Assembly (NCBI RefSeq): GCF_043290135.1
Contig: NW_027464601.1
Coordinates: 6,246,001 to 6,310,000, forward strand
Reading direction: 5' to 3'
DNA: 64,000 nt
Origin: Rhipicephalus microplus
Taxonomy: Eukaryota; Arthropoda; Arachnida; Ixodida; Ixodidae
Below are positions 34,942 through 44,144 of this stretch, in pieces (the stretch's first letter is position 1; the number at the start of each line of letters is the position of its first letter). The translations under genes were made by a program, and so were the position numbers. The notes beneath the pieces were generated by a model. The model was not told the origin of the DNA. It worked only from the letters and a program-made list of their open reading frames with translations, and did no database searches.

Positions 34942-35112
34942 GGCGGTGCCGCTGATTTGTCGAAAGTACTCTTGGTTGAACTCGAATGAGTTCAGTTCTA
35001 ATACAAGTCTTGTGAGGCTTGTGAGGCTTGCGCAAGCCTCACAAGACTTGTATTAGAACTGAACTCATTCGAGTTCAACCAAGAGTACTTTCGACAAATC
35101 AGCGGCACCGCC

Positions 35113-36294
35113 ATGGGTACCAAACTCGCACCAAACTATGCTAACATTTTTATGGGAGAACTAGAAACCGAATTTTTGTCCCAAACTCCCTTGAAACCAC
35201 TCCTATACAGGCGGTACATTGACGATATTTTTCTTATTTGGACTCACAGCGAGGATGAACTGCTAAACTTTATCGATACTTACAATACTGTGCATCCAAA
35301 CATACACTTCACACACACCTACTCACAAGTAACCGTAAATTTCCTTGACGTTACCATAATAATAGAAGATGATAAACTTTCCACAACCCTCTACCGCAAA
35401 CCAACAGATCGACAACAGTACCTCCATTACCAAAGTGATCATCCACGCCATTGTAAAAACAGCATTCCATACGGCCAGGCCCACCGTTTTAAGCGAATTT
35501 GCTCAAAAGACACTGACTTCCACGCGAGCTCACAAAAGCTTAAACTCGTGCTCGAAAAACAGAAATATCCTCCACATGTAATTGATGACGCTATTCAAAA
35601 AGCTAGAAAACTTCAGCGTGATGACCTTCTGATGAAGCGGCCACCACAACACAACCTGCAACAGACACACCTATGTTTAACATACAGCACGAATTTCCCC
35701 AACGTTAACAAAATCCTTAAACGACATTACAACATACTGGAACAAAGTGAACGTCTAAAACGTGCATTCCCATCGGCTCCTGGCGTCGTTTACCGACGAA
35801 CACGCAACCTCAAAGACACACTTGTAAACTCCCAAATCAATACTTCAACTTCCGACAGTTCATGCCGACCTTGTCTGAAGCCTCGATGTTTTGTATGCAA
35901 AGCGATGCGAGATACAAGCAAGGCAAGCAGCACACAATCCAACTTTTCAATTAACATACGAGGAAATCTAACATGCGATTCCCCTAATGTGGTATATCTA
36001 CTTGAATGCAACGTGTGCGGCATGCAATACATCGGACAAACGGAAACACCCTTTAGGATTCGTTTCAATAATCACAGAGCCCACGCGAAATCAGCGCCGA
36101 ATCTACCTCTATCAAAACACCTTAACCTTCCCGGCCACTCCTTCGACAAATTGTCAGTCACACTTTTAGAAACAGGATTTAAATCAAACCGGGAACGTGA
36201 ACAACGTGAATCATACCTCATACACCGATTTAACACCCTCGAAAAAGGCATAAATGAAAGTCCGGGTACACTTGCAGCAATCAAAGCACTATAA
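35113..36294 (+). CDS. Penelope-like RT C-terminus plus GIY-YIG endonuclease (copy A')
   Basis: Residue-for-residue identical to the minus-strand frame at 33760-34941. RT YIDD is at residues 35-38, with the Cys cluster at 251-262 and GIY-YIG at about 292-370. The frame is open back to about 35040, so the visible ATG follows a truncated RT. The 3' region runs on to 37357, slightly further than in copy A. Confidence 0.85.
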   Translation: MGTKLAPNYANIFMGELETEFLSQTPLKPLLYRRYIDDIFLIWTHSEDELLNFIDTYNTVHPNIHFTHTYSQVTVNFLDVTIIIEDDKLSTTLYRKPTDRQQYLHYQSDHPRHCKNSIPYGQAHRFKRICSKDTDFHASSQKLKLVLEKQKYPPHVIDDAIQKARKLQRDDLLMKRPPQHNLQQTHLCLTYSTNFPNVNKILKRHYNILEQSERLKRAFPSAPGVVYRRTRNLKDTLVNSQINTSTSDSSCRPCLKPRCFVCKAMRDTSKASSTQSNFSINIRGNLTCDSPNVVYLLECNVCGMQYIGQTETPFRIRFNNHRAHAKSAPNLPLSKHLNLPGHSFDKLSVTLLETGFKSNREREQRESYLIHRFNTLEKGINESPGTLAAIKAL

Positions 36295-36516
36295 TATATA
36301 CATATGCATTTATATGTGTATATGTACTTATGCATATGCACATATGTATGGGGGTGTATGTGTGTATATGTAAGTTTATAATTGTAATCATAACAGTTCA
36401 AGATTTCGCGGCACTGTGGCGGCGACGAGGACTGGACAACTACAAATATCTTTGCGTGTTTCAGTGAACCACTGTCGTCTATTTCTATTTCTCTGAATAA
36501 CCGAACAATAGTTGTA

Positions 36517-36850
36517 AGCCCGACTTGTCGAAGGGTCACCGCATGCACAACTAAAAGCCCCGAACGTGGATTCCCAGAACAAAATGCAATCACTTCAAAC
36601 GCCCCTTCTCGCCTTTTGGCAACCCTTCCCCGATTTTGGCAACAAAGCCCGACATCCACATACACAACTAAACGCCCCGAACGCGGTTTCCCAGTACAAA
36701 ATAGCAATCACTTCAAACGTCCTTTCTCGCAGTTTGGAAACCCTTCCCGCATTTCGACAACAAAGCCCGACATATAGAAGGGCCACCCCATACACAATTA
36801 AAACCCCCAAACGCGGATTCGCAGAGCAAAATAGCATTCAAAACGACAGA
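36517..36850 (+). repeat. Tandem repeat, about 118-129 bp, in Penelope 3' region
   Basis: Copies start near 36517, 36646 and 36764, at AGCCCGAC. They share CACAACTAAA, CCCCGAACGCGG, AATCACTTCAAACG and CAACCCTTCCC blocks, and the third is partial. The mirror set lies at about 33204-33537 in the left arm. The frames of 123, 80 and 64 residues here come from the repeat and are not genes. Confidence 0.8.
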
Positions 36851-37237
36851 CAGCGCCTTAAGAAACATTTTCTCCCGCGCCGACTTCCTGGAGCCTCGGA
36901 ACGCTGTCCCCGACGCCGAATTAGTGACGGTCTTTAAAAAATAAAAAATAAAAAATAATAATAAAAAAAAGCATTTTTCGCGACACGCAAGCCCTTACCT
37001 TAGCCAGGCCCCGTCTACAATAAAGGGACCGCCACCAAACTGCACTGAACGCAATACTAAGAAAATACACACTGACGACGCCACTCGCGAAGCACAGTGG
37101 AACCTGGAACTTTCTGGATATCCTTTCCTCTCTCGTTTTTCAAACTTTTTTTTTTTTTTTTTTTTTTTCGTTCCTTCCCTCTCATTTTTTACCCAAAATA
37201 CTATAAATGTGAGCGCAAACAGAATGTACCATGACTC

Positions 37238-37265
37238 CTGATGAAGGCCAGACTCTGGCCGAAAC
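37238..37265 (+). ncRNA. Hammerhead-like ribozyme core (copy A')
   Basis: CTGATGA (37238-37244), a self-pairing stem II element (GGCCAG/CTGGCC, three-base loop) and GAAAC (37261-37265) are in the exact hammerhead spacing. Penelope-like elements are known to carry hammerhead motifs in their terminal repeats. A short stem III (AC with GU near 37290) is possible. I could not settle stem I or the cleavage site. Confidence 0.5.
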
Positions 37266-37322
37266 TGTCGAATTAAACACTTCCGTTGTTACCGTTCTCT
37301 TGGAGGATCTACTTGACTTATT

Positions 37323-37415
37323 GCAACGCTACGGCCATTTTCGCCACCATGCCTGCCTATATATATATATATATATATATAGGCAGGCTACGTGGTTGAC
37401 TGGCCGTAGGGTTGT
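37323..37415. repeat. Penelope tail-to-tail junction through (TA)n
   Basis: Segments of about 34 bases on both sides (CTACGGCCA.. and GCCTGCC on the left, their complements on the right) face each other across TA repeats at 37358-37380. The innermost part, GCCTGCC(TA)nGGCAGGC, is a perfect palindrome, while the outer part has diverged. It marks where two Penelope 3' ends meet. Confidence 0.75.
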
Positions 37416-37700
37416 ATATAGTCAAGTAGATCCCCCGTGAGCAGTCACAACGTGGTTTATTTCGACGTTTCGGCCTAGAGTCTGGCCTTCATCAGGATTG
37501 GAGGTACAGTTTGTTGGTGCTCAGCTTTGTACAATCGCAAATCAGAAGGAAAGAGGGAAAAATGACAGCAAAAAAGAGAAAAAAGAAAAAAAGAAAAAAA
37601 GAAGAAAAAAAAAGAGAAAGAAAGAAAAAAGTGAAAAGGAATATAAGGTAGACTCCCCCCGCGCGCCCCCCTTCAACTCTTCCTTCCACTTTCCCCTCCT
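37386..37700 (-). mobile_element. Penelope-like 3' end fragment B (minus)
   Basis: It has the same terminus (AGTCAAGTAGATCC on plus, near 37426), the hammerhead-like core on the minus strand (GTTTC 37467-37471, TCATCAG 37489-37495), a TGAGCACCAACAAACTGT-type block (complement near 37508), and a long purine-rich tract (37540-37650). It matches fragment D (43840-44147) in inverted orientation. No coding part remains. Confidence 0.7.
37467..37495 (-). ncRNA. Hammerhead-like ribozyme core (fragment B)
   Basis: On the minus strand it reads CTGATGA, then GGCC, loop, GGCC (stem II), then GAAAC. A four-pair stem III ACGT/ACGT is possible just downstream. It is a diverged copy with an intact core. 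Confidence 0.5.
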
Positions 37701-37761
37701 TTTCAAGAAGATTAAACTTAAAAAAAATTACGGCATATTCACGGGGTGAATGATGATGAAT

Positions 37762-37772
37762 GGGCGAAGCTC
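37762..37772. repeat. Helentron subterminal inverted repeat, left
   Basis: GGGCGAAGCTC, the complement of 43738-43748. The surrounding GCATATTCACGGGGTGAATG (from 37731) recurs in altered form at 58436. Confidence 0.6.
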
Positions 37773-37886
37773 CGGAGGGATTCATCGGTAAACTGTGAAT
37801 CTTCGTGTAATTCGCCAAGTCGACCATCATGTAAGGACGTGAGAAACGCTGTGTGTGTATATACACAAATCAACTTTTATTTGTTC

Positions 37887-40070
37887 TTAGACGATGGATG
37901 GCTTGCGATGTCCCTTCATTATGACGGCTTTATGGTCTGTGAAATGAAGAGAGAGCGGTTCCTGTATGGGTTGCAGTGGGCAATTTGCAAATACTAGGTC
38001 TATGCATGTTCCTCGGATCGTGGTAGGTTTCATATGGTCAAATGATATACGTCTGAGTGCATATCTAGAAGCCATATGTTGGATAAGCCAATTATTGTCT
38101 ATGATAGCCACGTTAAAGTCTCCAAGTAGTACAAATGGTCCATTCTTGTGTTTGTTCTCATAATTTCGTAACGCAGTGTCCATGAATGTCTTGATGTTCC
38201 CGGTCGACAGGTTGGGTGCGAGGTACATGGTCATGAGGACGATTCCAGAGTCAAAGAGTTTGATGGCTGCATATTCTCCGTTTTGGCTTTGACTCGTGAG
38301 TGGTAGTCTGAGATCTTCAGCCATTTCCGTTTGCCTCACGTAGATGGCGACACCACCTGCAGGACGTTCTGATTCATCGGTACACACGACGGGAACGTAT
38401 CCTTTGATGAATAATCTCGTCACGTTCCACGTCTCGGTAAAGCACAGCACGTCGGCTGCGGTCAGTATGGGGTCCCTTTCTATGTCAAGTGCGTGGGCAT
38501 TGAGAGAGCGAACGTTGAGGAGGGCAATGGTAAACTCGTTGGAAGAGTCAACGTCTTCTCGCAGAGATCGTTGATACTGCGGCGTCACGGTCGGTAATCG
38601 ATGTCGGCTTAGACGTTGAAACTCGTTCAGCATCGCCGTGTCCTCGTTCTTGTCTTTATGGTAGAACCGCTGGTCTCCTTTTGCATTGGTCAGGTAGAGG
38701 TTATTTACGTTGGTGCAGCGGCTGAGCGCGACGTACACCAACTTCTGGGGGTGCGTTTTATTATATTCATAGACAATTGACGAGTACGTTCCCCCTTGGG
38801 ACTTGTGGACCGTAATGGCACCGGCCTGAACGAGGTGGAACTGCCTTCTCTTGCAGGCAACGCCAGTCTTGCGATCTGAGGTTAGGGTGATAACACGAGG
38901 TTCGATGGGGACCCAGAACGCGTCGATGACGTGACCACTCCGCTTGGCCTCGTTCACCATTCGCTTGGACCAAAGACGAGTAAGCTTACCCGTGGTTGTG
39001 GCGTCGTCAAAGTGTAACCAGAGGCGTTTCGGCAAGTCGCTGTCGTTTACCGCTCTCTCGCACACCTTGAGAATGCCAACGGCCCCATTGACGAGACCGT
39101 CTATGACGTCAATGTTGGTGGTAATCATGTACGGTTTGCCGAGGACGATGAGAATTTCGCGAGGGAGGTTTGCAAACTCGGTGTGTGACATTTTCTCAAC
39201 TTTTGCGATTGCCTTGTTTAGAGCGTCTTGGTTGGCGCACCATAGGTAGGTATCTTCGGCTTGCAGTGAAACGACTTCTCTTCCTCCTCGCTGTGCAATG
39301 AAAGTATTGAATTTGTTGACCTCTTCGTTGGAGTAGAAGAGTCGTATCGCCGAGGACGCACGAACCAAGACTTCTTCTGTGGTGACGAAGCAGCTATCGA
39401 GTAGTCGGACCTCATCGTCCTGAAGTGCTCTCCCGTCTCCGATCTTTGTGAGCAGAGCCGAGAAGGAGGCATCGGATTGTCTGACGACTTGGACGAGCGG
39501 AAAGTAATCGAGGTAGTGCCATTTGATTGTGGCCCCGAAGAGCCCACCCGCTTCTCTGCACCTCTTGTACACCTCGTTTGAGCGGACGGGTGGTAACTGG
39601 CGCAAATCACCGCACATGATGACGTTCAGGCCTCTGAAGGGTTCGTCTAGCTTTTGGGTGATTTGCTTGAGGCGACAATCGATGGCATTGAGGTTATCAG
39701 ACGACAGCATGCTAACCTCGTCAACGATGATGCACTTGACGTAACGGAAAGCAACTCGAAAGGTATTGAGTTCGCTGTCGCCCAATCCGAGGTCCTTCTT
39801 GTTGCGAGTGAGCTTGAAGGCAGAGTGCACGGTGGTTCCGCCTACAGCCACGGCCGCTTTTCCCGTGCTCGCGCAAATGACGAATGCATTGTTGGGACCT
39901 GCATTATCGTTATAGCGGTTGTAAACGTCCATGACGAGCTTTAGGACAAACGTTTTACCACATCCCGCAGGTCCTGTCAAGAAGACGCGCAACGGAAGTG
40001 CTCCGAGTGTCGTTTGCCTGTGGATGATTTCTCGGAGCAACTCGTACTGCTCCGCATTCGTCATGCGCAT
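37887..40070 (-). CDS. Helentron PIF1 helicase with C-terminal endonuclease domain
   Basis: 727 residues. Helicase: Walker A GPAGCGKT (33-40), IIVDEVSML Walker B (114-122), CGDLRQLPPV (near 153-162), AITVHKSQGGTYSS (near 430) and VYVALSRCTN (near 455). The endonuclease domain starts near 505 with FTIALLNVRSLNAHALDI and LCFTETWN, has LLGDFNVAI (near 645) and ends with HFTDHKAVIM near 712, so the catalytic Asn, Glu, Asp-Asn and His positions are kept. The helicase would unwind DNA during rolling-circle transposition. The second domain may nick target DNA. No internal stop. Confidence 0.9.
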   Translation of the reverse strand: MRMTNAEQYELLREIIHRQTTLGALPLRVFLTGPAGCGKTFVLKLVMDVYNRYNDNAGPNNAFVICASTGKAAVAVGGTTVHSAFKLTRNKKDLGLGDSELNTFRVAFRYVKCIIVDEVSMLSSDNLNAIDCRLKQITQKLDEPFRGLNVIMCGDLRQLPPVRSNEVYKRCREAGGLFGATIKWHYLDYFPLVQVVRQSDASFSALLTKIGDGRALQDDEVRLLDSCFVTTEEVLVRASSAIRLFYSNEEVNKFNTFIAQRGGREVVSLQAEDTYLWCANQDALNKAIAKVEKMSHTEFANLPREILIVLGKPYMITTNIDVIDGLVNGAVGILKVCERAVNDSDLPKRLWLHFDDATTTGKLTRLWSKRMVNEAKRSGHVIDAFWVPIEPRVITLTSDRKTGVACKRRQFHLVQAGAITVHKSQGGTYSSIVYEYNKTHPQKLVYVALSRCTNVNNLYLTNAKGDQRFYHKDKNEDTAMLNEFQRLSRHRLPTVTPQYQRSLREDVDSSNEFTIALLNVRSLNAHALDIERDPILTAADVLCFTETWNVTRLFIKGYVPVVCTDESERPAGGVAIYVRQTEMAEDLRLPLTSQSQNGEYAAIKLFDSGIVLMTMYLAPNLSTGNIKTFMDTALRNYENKHKNGPFVLLGDFNVAIIDNNWLIQHMASRYALRRISFDHMKPTTIRGTCIDLVFANCPLQPIQEPLSLHFTDHKAVIMKGHRKPSIV

Positions 40071-41362
40071 GAGTCTGGTATATTCCCTCTATCCATGACG
40101 TCTTTCCTTTTGCGCACGGCAGCACAGGGACTGGTGTCTTTGACGGCACGCATCAGGTCTTCGTTGGGCAAGAGGTCGGCGTCTTCGTCGGCGGGAACGG
40201 CGGCAACGACCGCGGCGTCAACGGCGGCCGCATCTTCTTCTCGTTGCTGCTGTATCCTGTGCTCTTCAATCAACTGAGCCACGATGTCGTCGTCGTTGCC
40301 GATGTTGTATTGGCGATGTTTGGTAGCAATCAGGTCCTTGTTGGCCTCGAACGTCTCGAGGTATTTGTTATGATCGAGAACGTCGACAGCCTCGTTCCTG
40401 AACGGTACGTAAAGGAGGACCTGCTCTCTCATGTAATCCTCCGGTTGATCTGCGGCACTGTAATGGCGGTAGCGGATGATGATGGGGTGCTCGCGAAGAC
40501 CGTATCCGCGTTTGTACTTGCTTGCAAAGTCGGCAAGGCAAACGTCTTCCATTTCGGGCGGCCTGCCCTCGTACCTCTGGACGATGTTGAGCTTCCAGAC
40601 GTCGGTGGACGAGGCGCCAACGTTTGCCAATTCCTCGTTGGTCTTGCGTACGCGCACTCGTTCCTCTGGGTAGCACGTGGGTATGTAGACGACCTCACGG
40701 CTCTTTTCCGACATTTCCTGACCCAAGAGGAACCAGGCCGCCTCTTGCGCCGACATTTCGACCCCTTTGAGCATGGTCACTCCCAGAGAGCGTACGATGG
40801 CAGAGTATTCCATTTCTGGCTTTTCTTCTAGAATTTGCATTGCGGCCTTGTGTAGGTTGGACATGCCGCGATCCGCCTTGTTGACGTAATCGACGACATA
40901 CGTTGCACAGGCGTAGTGGTCTAGGATCACCTGAAGATCCATGTTAAAATCTAGGACCTTTGCGATCCAGGGGTTGAAGGGATTGACCATTTTTTGCGCC
41001 GGGGTGCGACGATGTAGAACGCAGGGACGCGTAAATCCGGCTCTCGAAATGTCCATGTATTCTGCGTCGAACCGAACGTCGAAGGTGGCGAGAAAGTCTT
41101 CCAACGAGACGAACGATCCCCTCTCCAAAGCGTCGTGCATCTTTTCGTACCGTTGCTTGAGTTTCTGACGATGTGCCTTCTCGGCCTCCTCCTCGGTCGG
41201 AGGAAACGGGACTACAATCCTAGTGTCATTACTGGGCATGAACGGTGCTCCGAAACGGCACTTGGTGCGTCCCCGCTTATAGCAAGTGTGGGTATGAGCG
41301 TGCAGCTGGGTCCTGGGTCTCTTTAGAAGGTCTGTGTCGAGCGTGAGCAACGATTCGACCAT
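40061..41362 (-). CDS. Helentron protein, Rep catalytic-tyrosine part and linker
   Basis: 433 residues in the same frame as the preceding part. It begins with the post-HUH Cys/His segment HAHTHTCYKRGRTKCRFG (residues 21-38), seen after HUH in Helitron Reps. The tyrosine motif reads CATYVVDYVNK, with Tyr155, Tyr159 and Lys162. The rest links Rep to the helicase and ends in an acidic, Ala-rich stretch. The frame leaves the helicase frame at about 40070-40090; one missing base there would explain it. Two plus-strand frames opposite (for example 40244-40831) are shadows. Confidence 0.85.
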   Translation of the reverse strand: MVESLLTLDTDLLKRPRTQLHAHTHTCYKRGRTKCRFGAPFMPSNDTRIVVPFPPTEEEAEKAHRQKLKQRYEKMHDALERGSFVSLEDFLATFDVRFDAEYMDISRAGFTRPCVLHRRTPAQKMVNPFNPWIAKVLDFNMDLQVILDHYACATYVVDYVNKADRGMSNLHKAAMQILEEKPEMEYSAIVRSLGVTMLKGVEMSAQEAAWFLLGQEMSEKSREVVYIPTCYPEERVRVRKTNEELANVGASSTDVWKLNIVQRYEGRPPEMEDVCLADFASKYKRGYGLREHPIIIRYRHYSAADQPEDYMREQVLLYVPFRNEAVDVLDHNKYLETFEANKDLIATKHRQYNIGNDDDIVAQLIEEHRIQQQREEDAAAVDAAVVAAVPADEDADLLPNEDLMRAVKDTSPCAAVRKRKDVMDRGNIPDSCA

Positions 41363-43342
41363 TTACAGCGTGCGCGGCATGTTGCCAGACACTTCCTCTT
41401 GCGGGGCGTTATCGAGCCACAGAATGGTGTGAATGTGTGCGCTACCACGCTGTTGGAATTCGACCCGCTTGAAGAAGTCTACCACAACATAGGGCTTGAA
41501 CGGGGAGCATCTCTTATCTATGAGTATGTTGAGAATCACATTGAAGATTCGATGGGTGTAAATTGCACACGCAACTGGGTCGTTATTGAACAGTTCGACG
41601 CGTTGCATGGAATTCAATTCTTCCAAGGCTCGTGCCACCCCTTCGGGACCCACTCGCAAGCGCTCCAACGTTTCGATGAGTCTGTCCCAGTGCAGTTGCG
41701 CGGCAGAGAGCGTGAGAAATGCGTGAGGCTTACCCAACTGGCGAATCATGGCGAAGAGTTCCTTTCTTCGATCTTGCCAGTATTGTACGGTGTTTGGTAT
41801 GCCTCTCATGAAGCCGAGATCTCGGTTGAGGACTTCATCCATGAAATGTGCATTCTCAAGTTGCTGCCGCGTAATCGCACTGGTGATTGCGTTGGTCCTG
41901 AACGTCATGGTCTTGCTGGCAACGTTGTGACGCATGACCTTCATGGCCATGTAGAAGACGTGATCGGGGCACACTCCACGACGATCGGTACGACGAATCT
42001 CGCTACTCGCCTTTGTGAAGGGGGTCGGTCTGGGTCCGGTGATTCTACGAGTTATACCGAGGTATATTTGAGGAAACGACAACTCTTCGGCATACTCGTC
42101 AAAGAGCAGAGAGATGGGAGTCTGCCCTTCACCGGGTGCCACGTGGAGACTGTGCGTACCTTCGATTAGACCTATTTCATCAGCTGCAGAATGCGCCGCC
42201 TTTCCCGCCACAGATTCCGCCGCAACGTCGCCGCCGCTGTTGACGCAGTTAGTGATGACGCAGGCTCCGTCGTCAAAGATCATAGTATGCGCCATTGCGT
42301 TGAGTGCAATCGCCGCCTGCATAGGTTCTTCCAGGTCGGTAACCTCCGGCTCCGGCTCAATCTCGTCGTCGTCCACGTCACCGTCGTCTTGCACGTTCGC
42401 GAGGCGGCTCCAATCAATTTTGATTTTGAGGTACTTGTGTAACGGAGAATGCTCGAGGTGTTTGAGCCACTCGTGGATGTTACGTTTCTTAACGAGACCT
42501 TTCTTATACGACGGTTTGCACACGAGCCGGCGCTTAAGATGAACGTCGATGGCCACGTCGTCCGGAACGTTCCGAGGTAGGCATTGAACCATGTTGGGGA
42601 CGTTTATCGGAACGTTAACCACTTGCCCCTTGATGCCGTACTGTCCGCTTCCGTGCGTCAACCGCCTTATGCTCATGAACGGTAGACGAGGAGCGATCAG
42701 TCGTTCCTCAACGGGGTTCAGAGGCGGCAAGTGATCCGGTTTGGGTGGGTACGTGTAGCCATAAGATACGCTCATTGGAGGCACCTTTCCCGCCACTAGC
42801 GAATTCTTGCAGCTCGAGCAAACATTGTAGTCACCGCCACTGCTGCTGCCGCCGTCGTCTGCGGGGAACTCGCGCCGAAGCACGGCAATGGCATTACCCC
42901 GAGCCTGGTCGTTCTTGATGGAAGATATCGTGACTATACTGTTCGAGAACCACAGTCTGTCACACACACCACAGCTATGGCCAAACGAAACGTCCAGGAA
43001 GTCGCGCTTGAAACGCGCGTCGGCACCTTCGTGTTCTTTCTTGGCGCGTTTTGCAGAAGCCTCTCGAACTCTCGCTTCGGGGTTCGCCTGTCGATACGCG
43101 CGCTTTCTCGCCGCTTCCCGTTGTCTGGCGTTCGGCAGGTCCTGTTCACGCCGCAGCCGTGCCGCTGCGGCCTCTTTTTCACGTACGGCAGGATCTTGGC
43201 GGCGGCGTCGCGCAGCTTCACGGAGCGCTTCCGCCTCGCGCGCTCGCACATCGGGATTCTGTCTGCGAGCGCGCGCTGCTGCCGCCTTGCGCACTCTCCG
43301 CTGTTCAGCCTTATCCATCCGGCGACTCCGAGCGCGCGCCAA
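41363..43342 (-). CDS. Helentron protein, N-terminal part and Rep HUH motif
   Basis: 659 residues. The first ATG (43342) opens a basic, Ala/Arg-rich repeat region (about residues 1-105, of the type RREQDLP..RQREAARKRAYR), likely helical. Two Cys pairs follow (CGVCDRLWFSN near 130, VCSSCKNSL near 180), then a domain with NPVEERLIAPRLPFMSIRRL (near 215), typical of Helitron N-termini, and the Helitron-like N domain (SLLFDEYAEELSFPQIYLG, near 420). The Rep metal-binding HUH motif is AHIHTILWL, with His-Ile-His near residues 636-638. It stops at TAA, and the very next codon continues the same frame, so the stop is a point lesion. Confidence 0.85.
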   Translation of the reverse strand: MARARSRRMDKAEQRRVRKAAAARARRQNPDVRAREAEALREAARRRRQDPAVREKEAAAARLRREQDLPNARQREAARKRAYRQANPEARVREASAKRAKKEHEGADARFKRDFLDVSFGHSCGVCDRLWFSNSIVTISSIKNDQARGNAIAVLRREFPADDGGSSSGGDYNVCSSCKNSLVAGKVPPMSVSYGYTYPPKPDHLPPLNPVEERLIAPRLPFMSIRRLTHGSGQYGIKGQVVNVPINVPNMVQCLPRNVPDDVAIDVHLKRRLVCKPSYKKGLVKKRNIHEWLKHLEHSPLHKYLKIKIDWSRLANVQDDGDVDDDEIEPEPEVTDLEEPMQAAIALNAMAHTMIFDDGACVITNCVNSGGDVAAESVAGKAAHSAADEIGLIEGTHSLHVAPGEGQTPISLLFDEYAEELSFPQIYLGITRRITGPRPTPFTKASSEIRRTDRRGVCPDHVFYMAMKVMRHNVASKTMTFRTNAITSAITRQQLENAHFMDEVLNRDLGFMRGIPNTVQYWQDRRKELFAMIRQLGKPHAFLTLSAAQLHWDRLIETLERLRVGPEGVARALEELNSMQRVELFNNDPVACAIYTHRIFNVILNILIDKRCSPFKPYVVVDFFKRVEFQQRGSAHIHTILWLDNAPQEEVSGNMPRTL

Positions 43343-43556
43343 CAGCGAACGGATTTTATTACAACGCTCCCCATAGCGTACGTCGCCGCACTAAATCGAA
43401 CGATTGCCTTCCACCAATGACACGCGCCATATGTGACGTCATTCCTATTTTATAAGATCTCGCGTCTTTCATCAACTACAAGTACCGCTTTCTAGTTTAT
43501 AACATCTGGCATCTTTTCATCGTCAGCTACAAGTACAACATTCCAGTAAACACTAC

Positions 43557-43707
43557 AAGAACTAAACGAGAGGTGGCTACATACAGGAGACGGTACCGCC
43601 ATCTAGTGAACACTGCAAGAACTAAACTAGAGGTGGCTACATACAGGAGACGGTACCGCCATCTAGTGAACACTGCAAGAACTAAACTAGAGGTGGCTAC
43701 ATACAGG
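43557..43707. repeat. 60-bp tandem repeat, about 2.5 copies
   Basis: Units begin near 43557, 43617 and 43677 with CAAGAACTAAAC(G/T)AGAGG. The first two differ at one base and the third is cut at about 43707. An older partial unit precedes them (43535-43556). It lies between the Helentron's 5' end and its start codon. Confidence 0.9.
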
Positions 43708-43737
43708 CTACAGGGGACGCACAGCCCACGCCCTAAA

Positions 43738-43748
43738 GAGCTTCGCCC
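43738..43748. repeat. Helentron subterminal inverted repeat, right
   Basis: GAGCTTCGCCC, the complement of 37762-37772. Next to it is a short palindrome, AAAAGCTCTTTT (43751-43762). The same end block recurs at 57278-57309 in the other orientation. Confidence 0.6.
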
Positions 43749-43839
43749 CTAAAAGCTCTTTTAGCCCTACACCGAACCGCCAGAGCCAGGAGCCGCCGTC
43801 TGGTCGGGAAGCATTCACAGACCACAGACATCAGAAAGG

Positions 43840-44144
43840 TGAAAGGGAGAAAGGGGACAGAGATGGAGGGGGAACTGGAAGGAAGAGTGGAAGGGGGGCA
43901 CTCGGAGGAGTCCACCTTATATTCTTTTTTCTTTTTCCTTTCTTTCTCTTTTTTTCTTTCTTTCTTTTTTGTTTTCCTTTGTTTTTTCTCTTTTTTGCTG
44001 TCTTTTTTATCTCTTTCCTTCTGATTTGAGATTGTATAAAGCTGAGCACCAACAAACTCTACCTTGAATCCTGATGAAGGCCAGACTCTAGGCCGAAACG
44101 TTGATATACACCACGTTGTGACCGCTCACGGAGGATCTACTTGA

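Larger units (their letters stand above)
35033..37357 (+). mobile_element. Penelope-like element, copy A' (right arm)
   Basis: Plus-strand partner of copy A. After the shared terminus it keeps an extra segment of about 36 bases (37322-37357) that pairs with the mirror segment of the next Penelope fragment across a short (TA)n tract. Confidence 0.8.
37731..43780 (-). mobile_element. Helitron of Helentron type, almost intact coding region
   Basis: One minus-strand coding unit of about 1,820 codons runs from 43342 to 37887: N-terminal Cys-rich region, Helitron N-terminal domain, HUH Rep nuclease, PIF1-family helicase and a C-terminal endonuclease/exonuclease/phosphatase domain. The last domain is the mark of Helentrons. 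Only one nonsense codon (41363-41365) and one frameshift (about 40070-40090) interrupt it. Subterminal 11-bp inverted repeats GGGCGAAGCTC lie at 37762-37772 and 43738-43748. A 60-bp tandem repeat sits upstream of the gene. Exact ends are not proven. It is richer in GC than its neighbours, in keeping with its youth or a different origin. Confidence 0.8.

Noticed and set aside
37498..37749. Lys-rich 83-residue frame
   Set aside because: Translation of a purine-rich tract in a Penelope 3' fragment.
41399..42169. 256-residue plus-strand frame
   Set aside because: Antisense to the Helentron N-terminal/Rep region, which has clear motifs. GC-rich coding DNA often leaves long antisense frames.
42934..43455. 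Frames of 134-162 residues on both strands near the Helentron start
   Set aside because: Arg/Ala-rich overlaps of the repetitive N-terminal coding region, with no motif of their own.
43557..43707. CRISPR-like array
   Set aside because: Direct tandem units with no spacers, in animal DNA. It is a simple tandem repeat.
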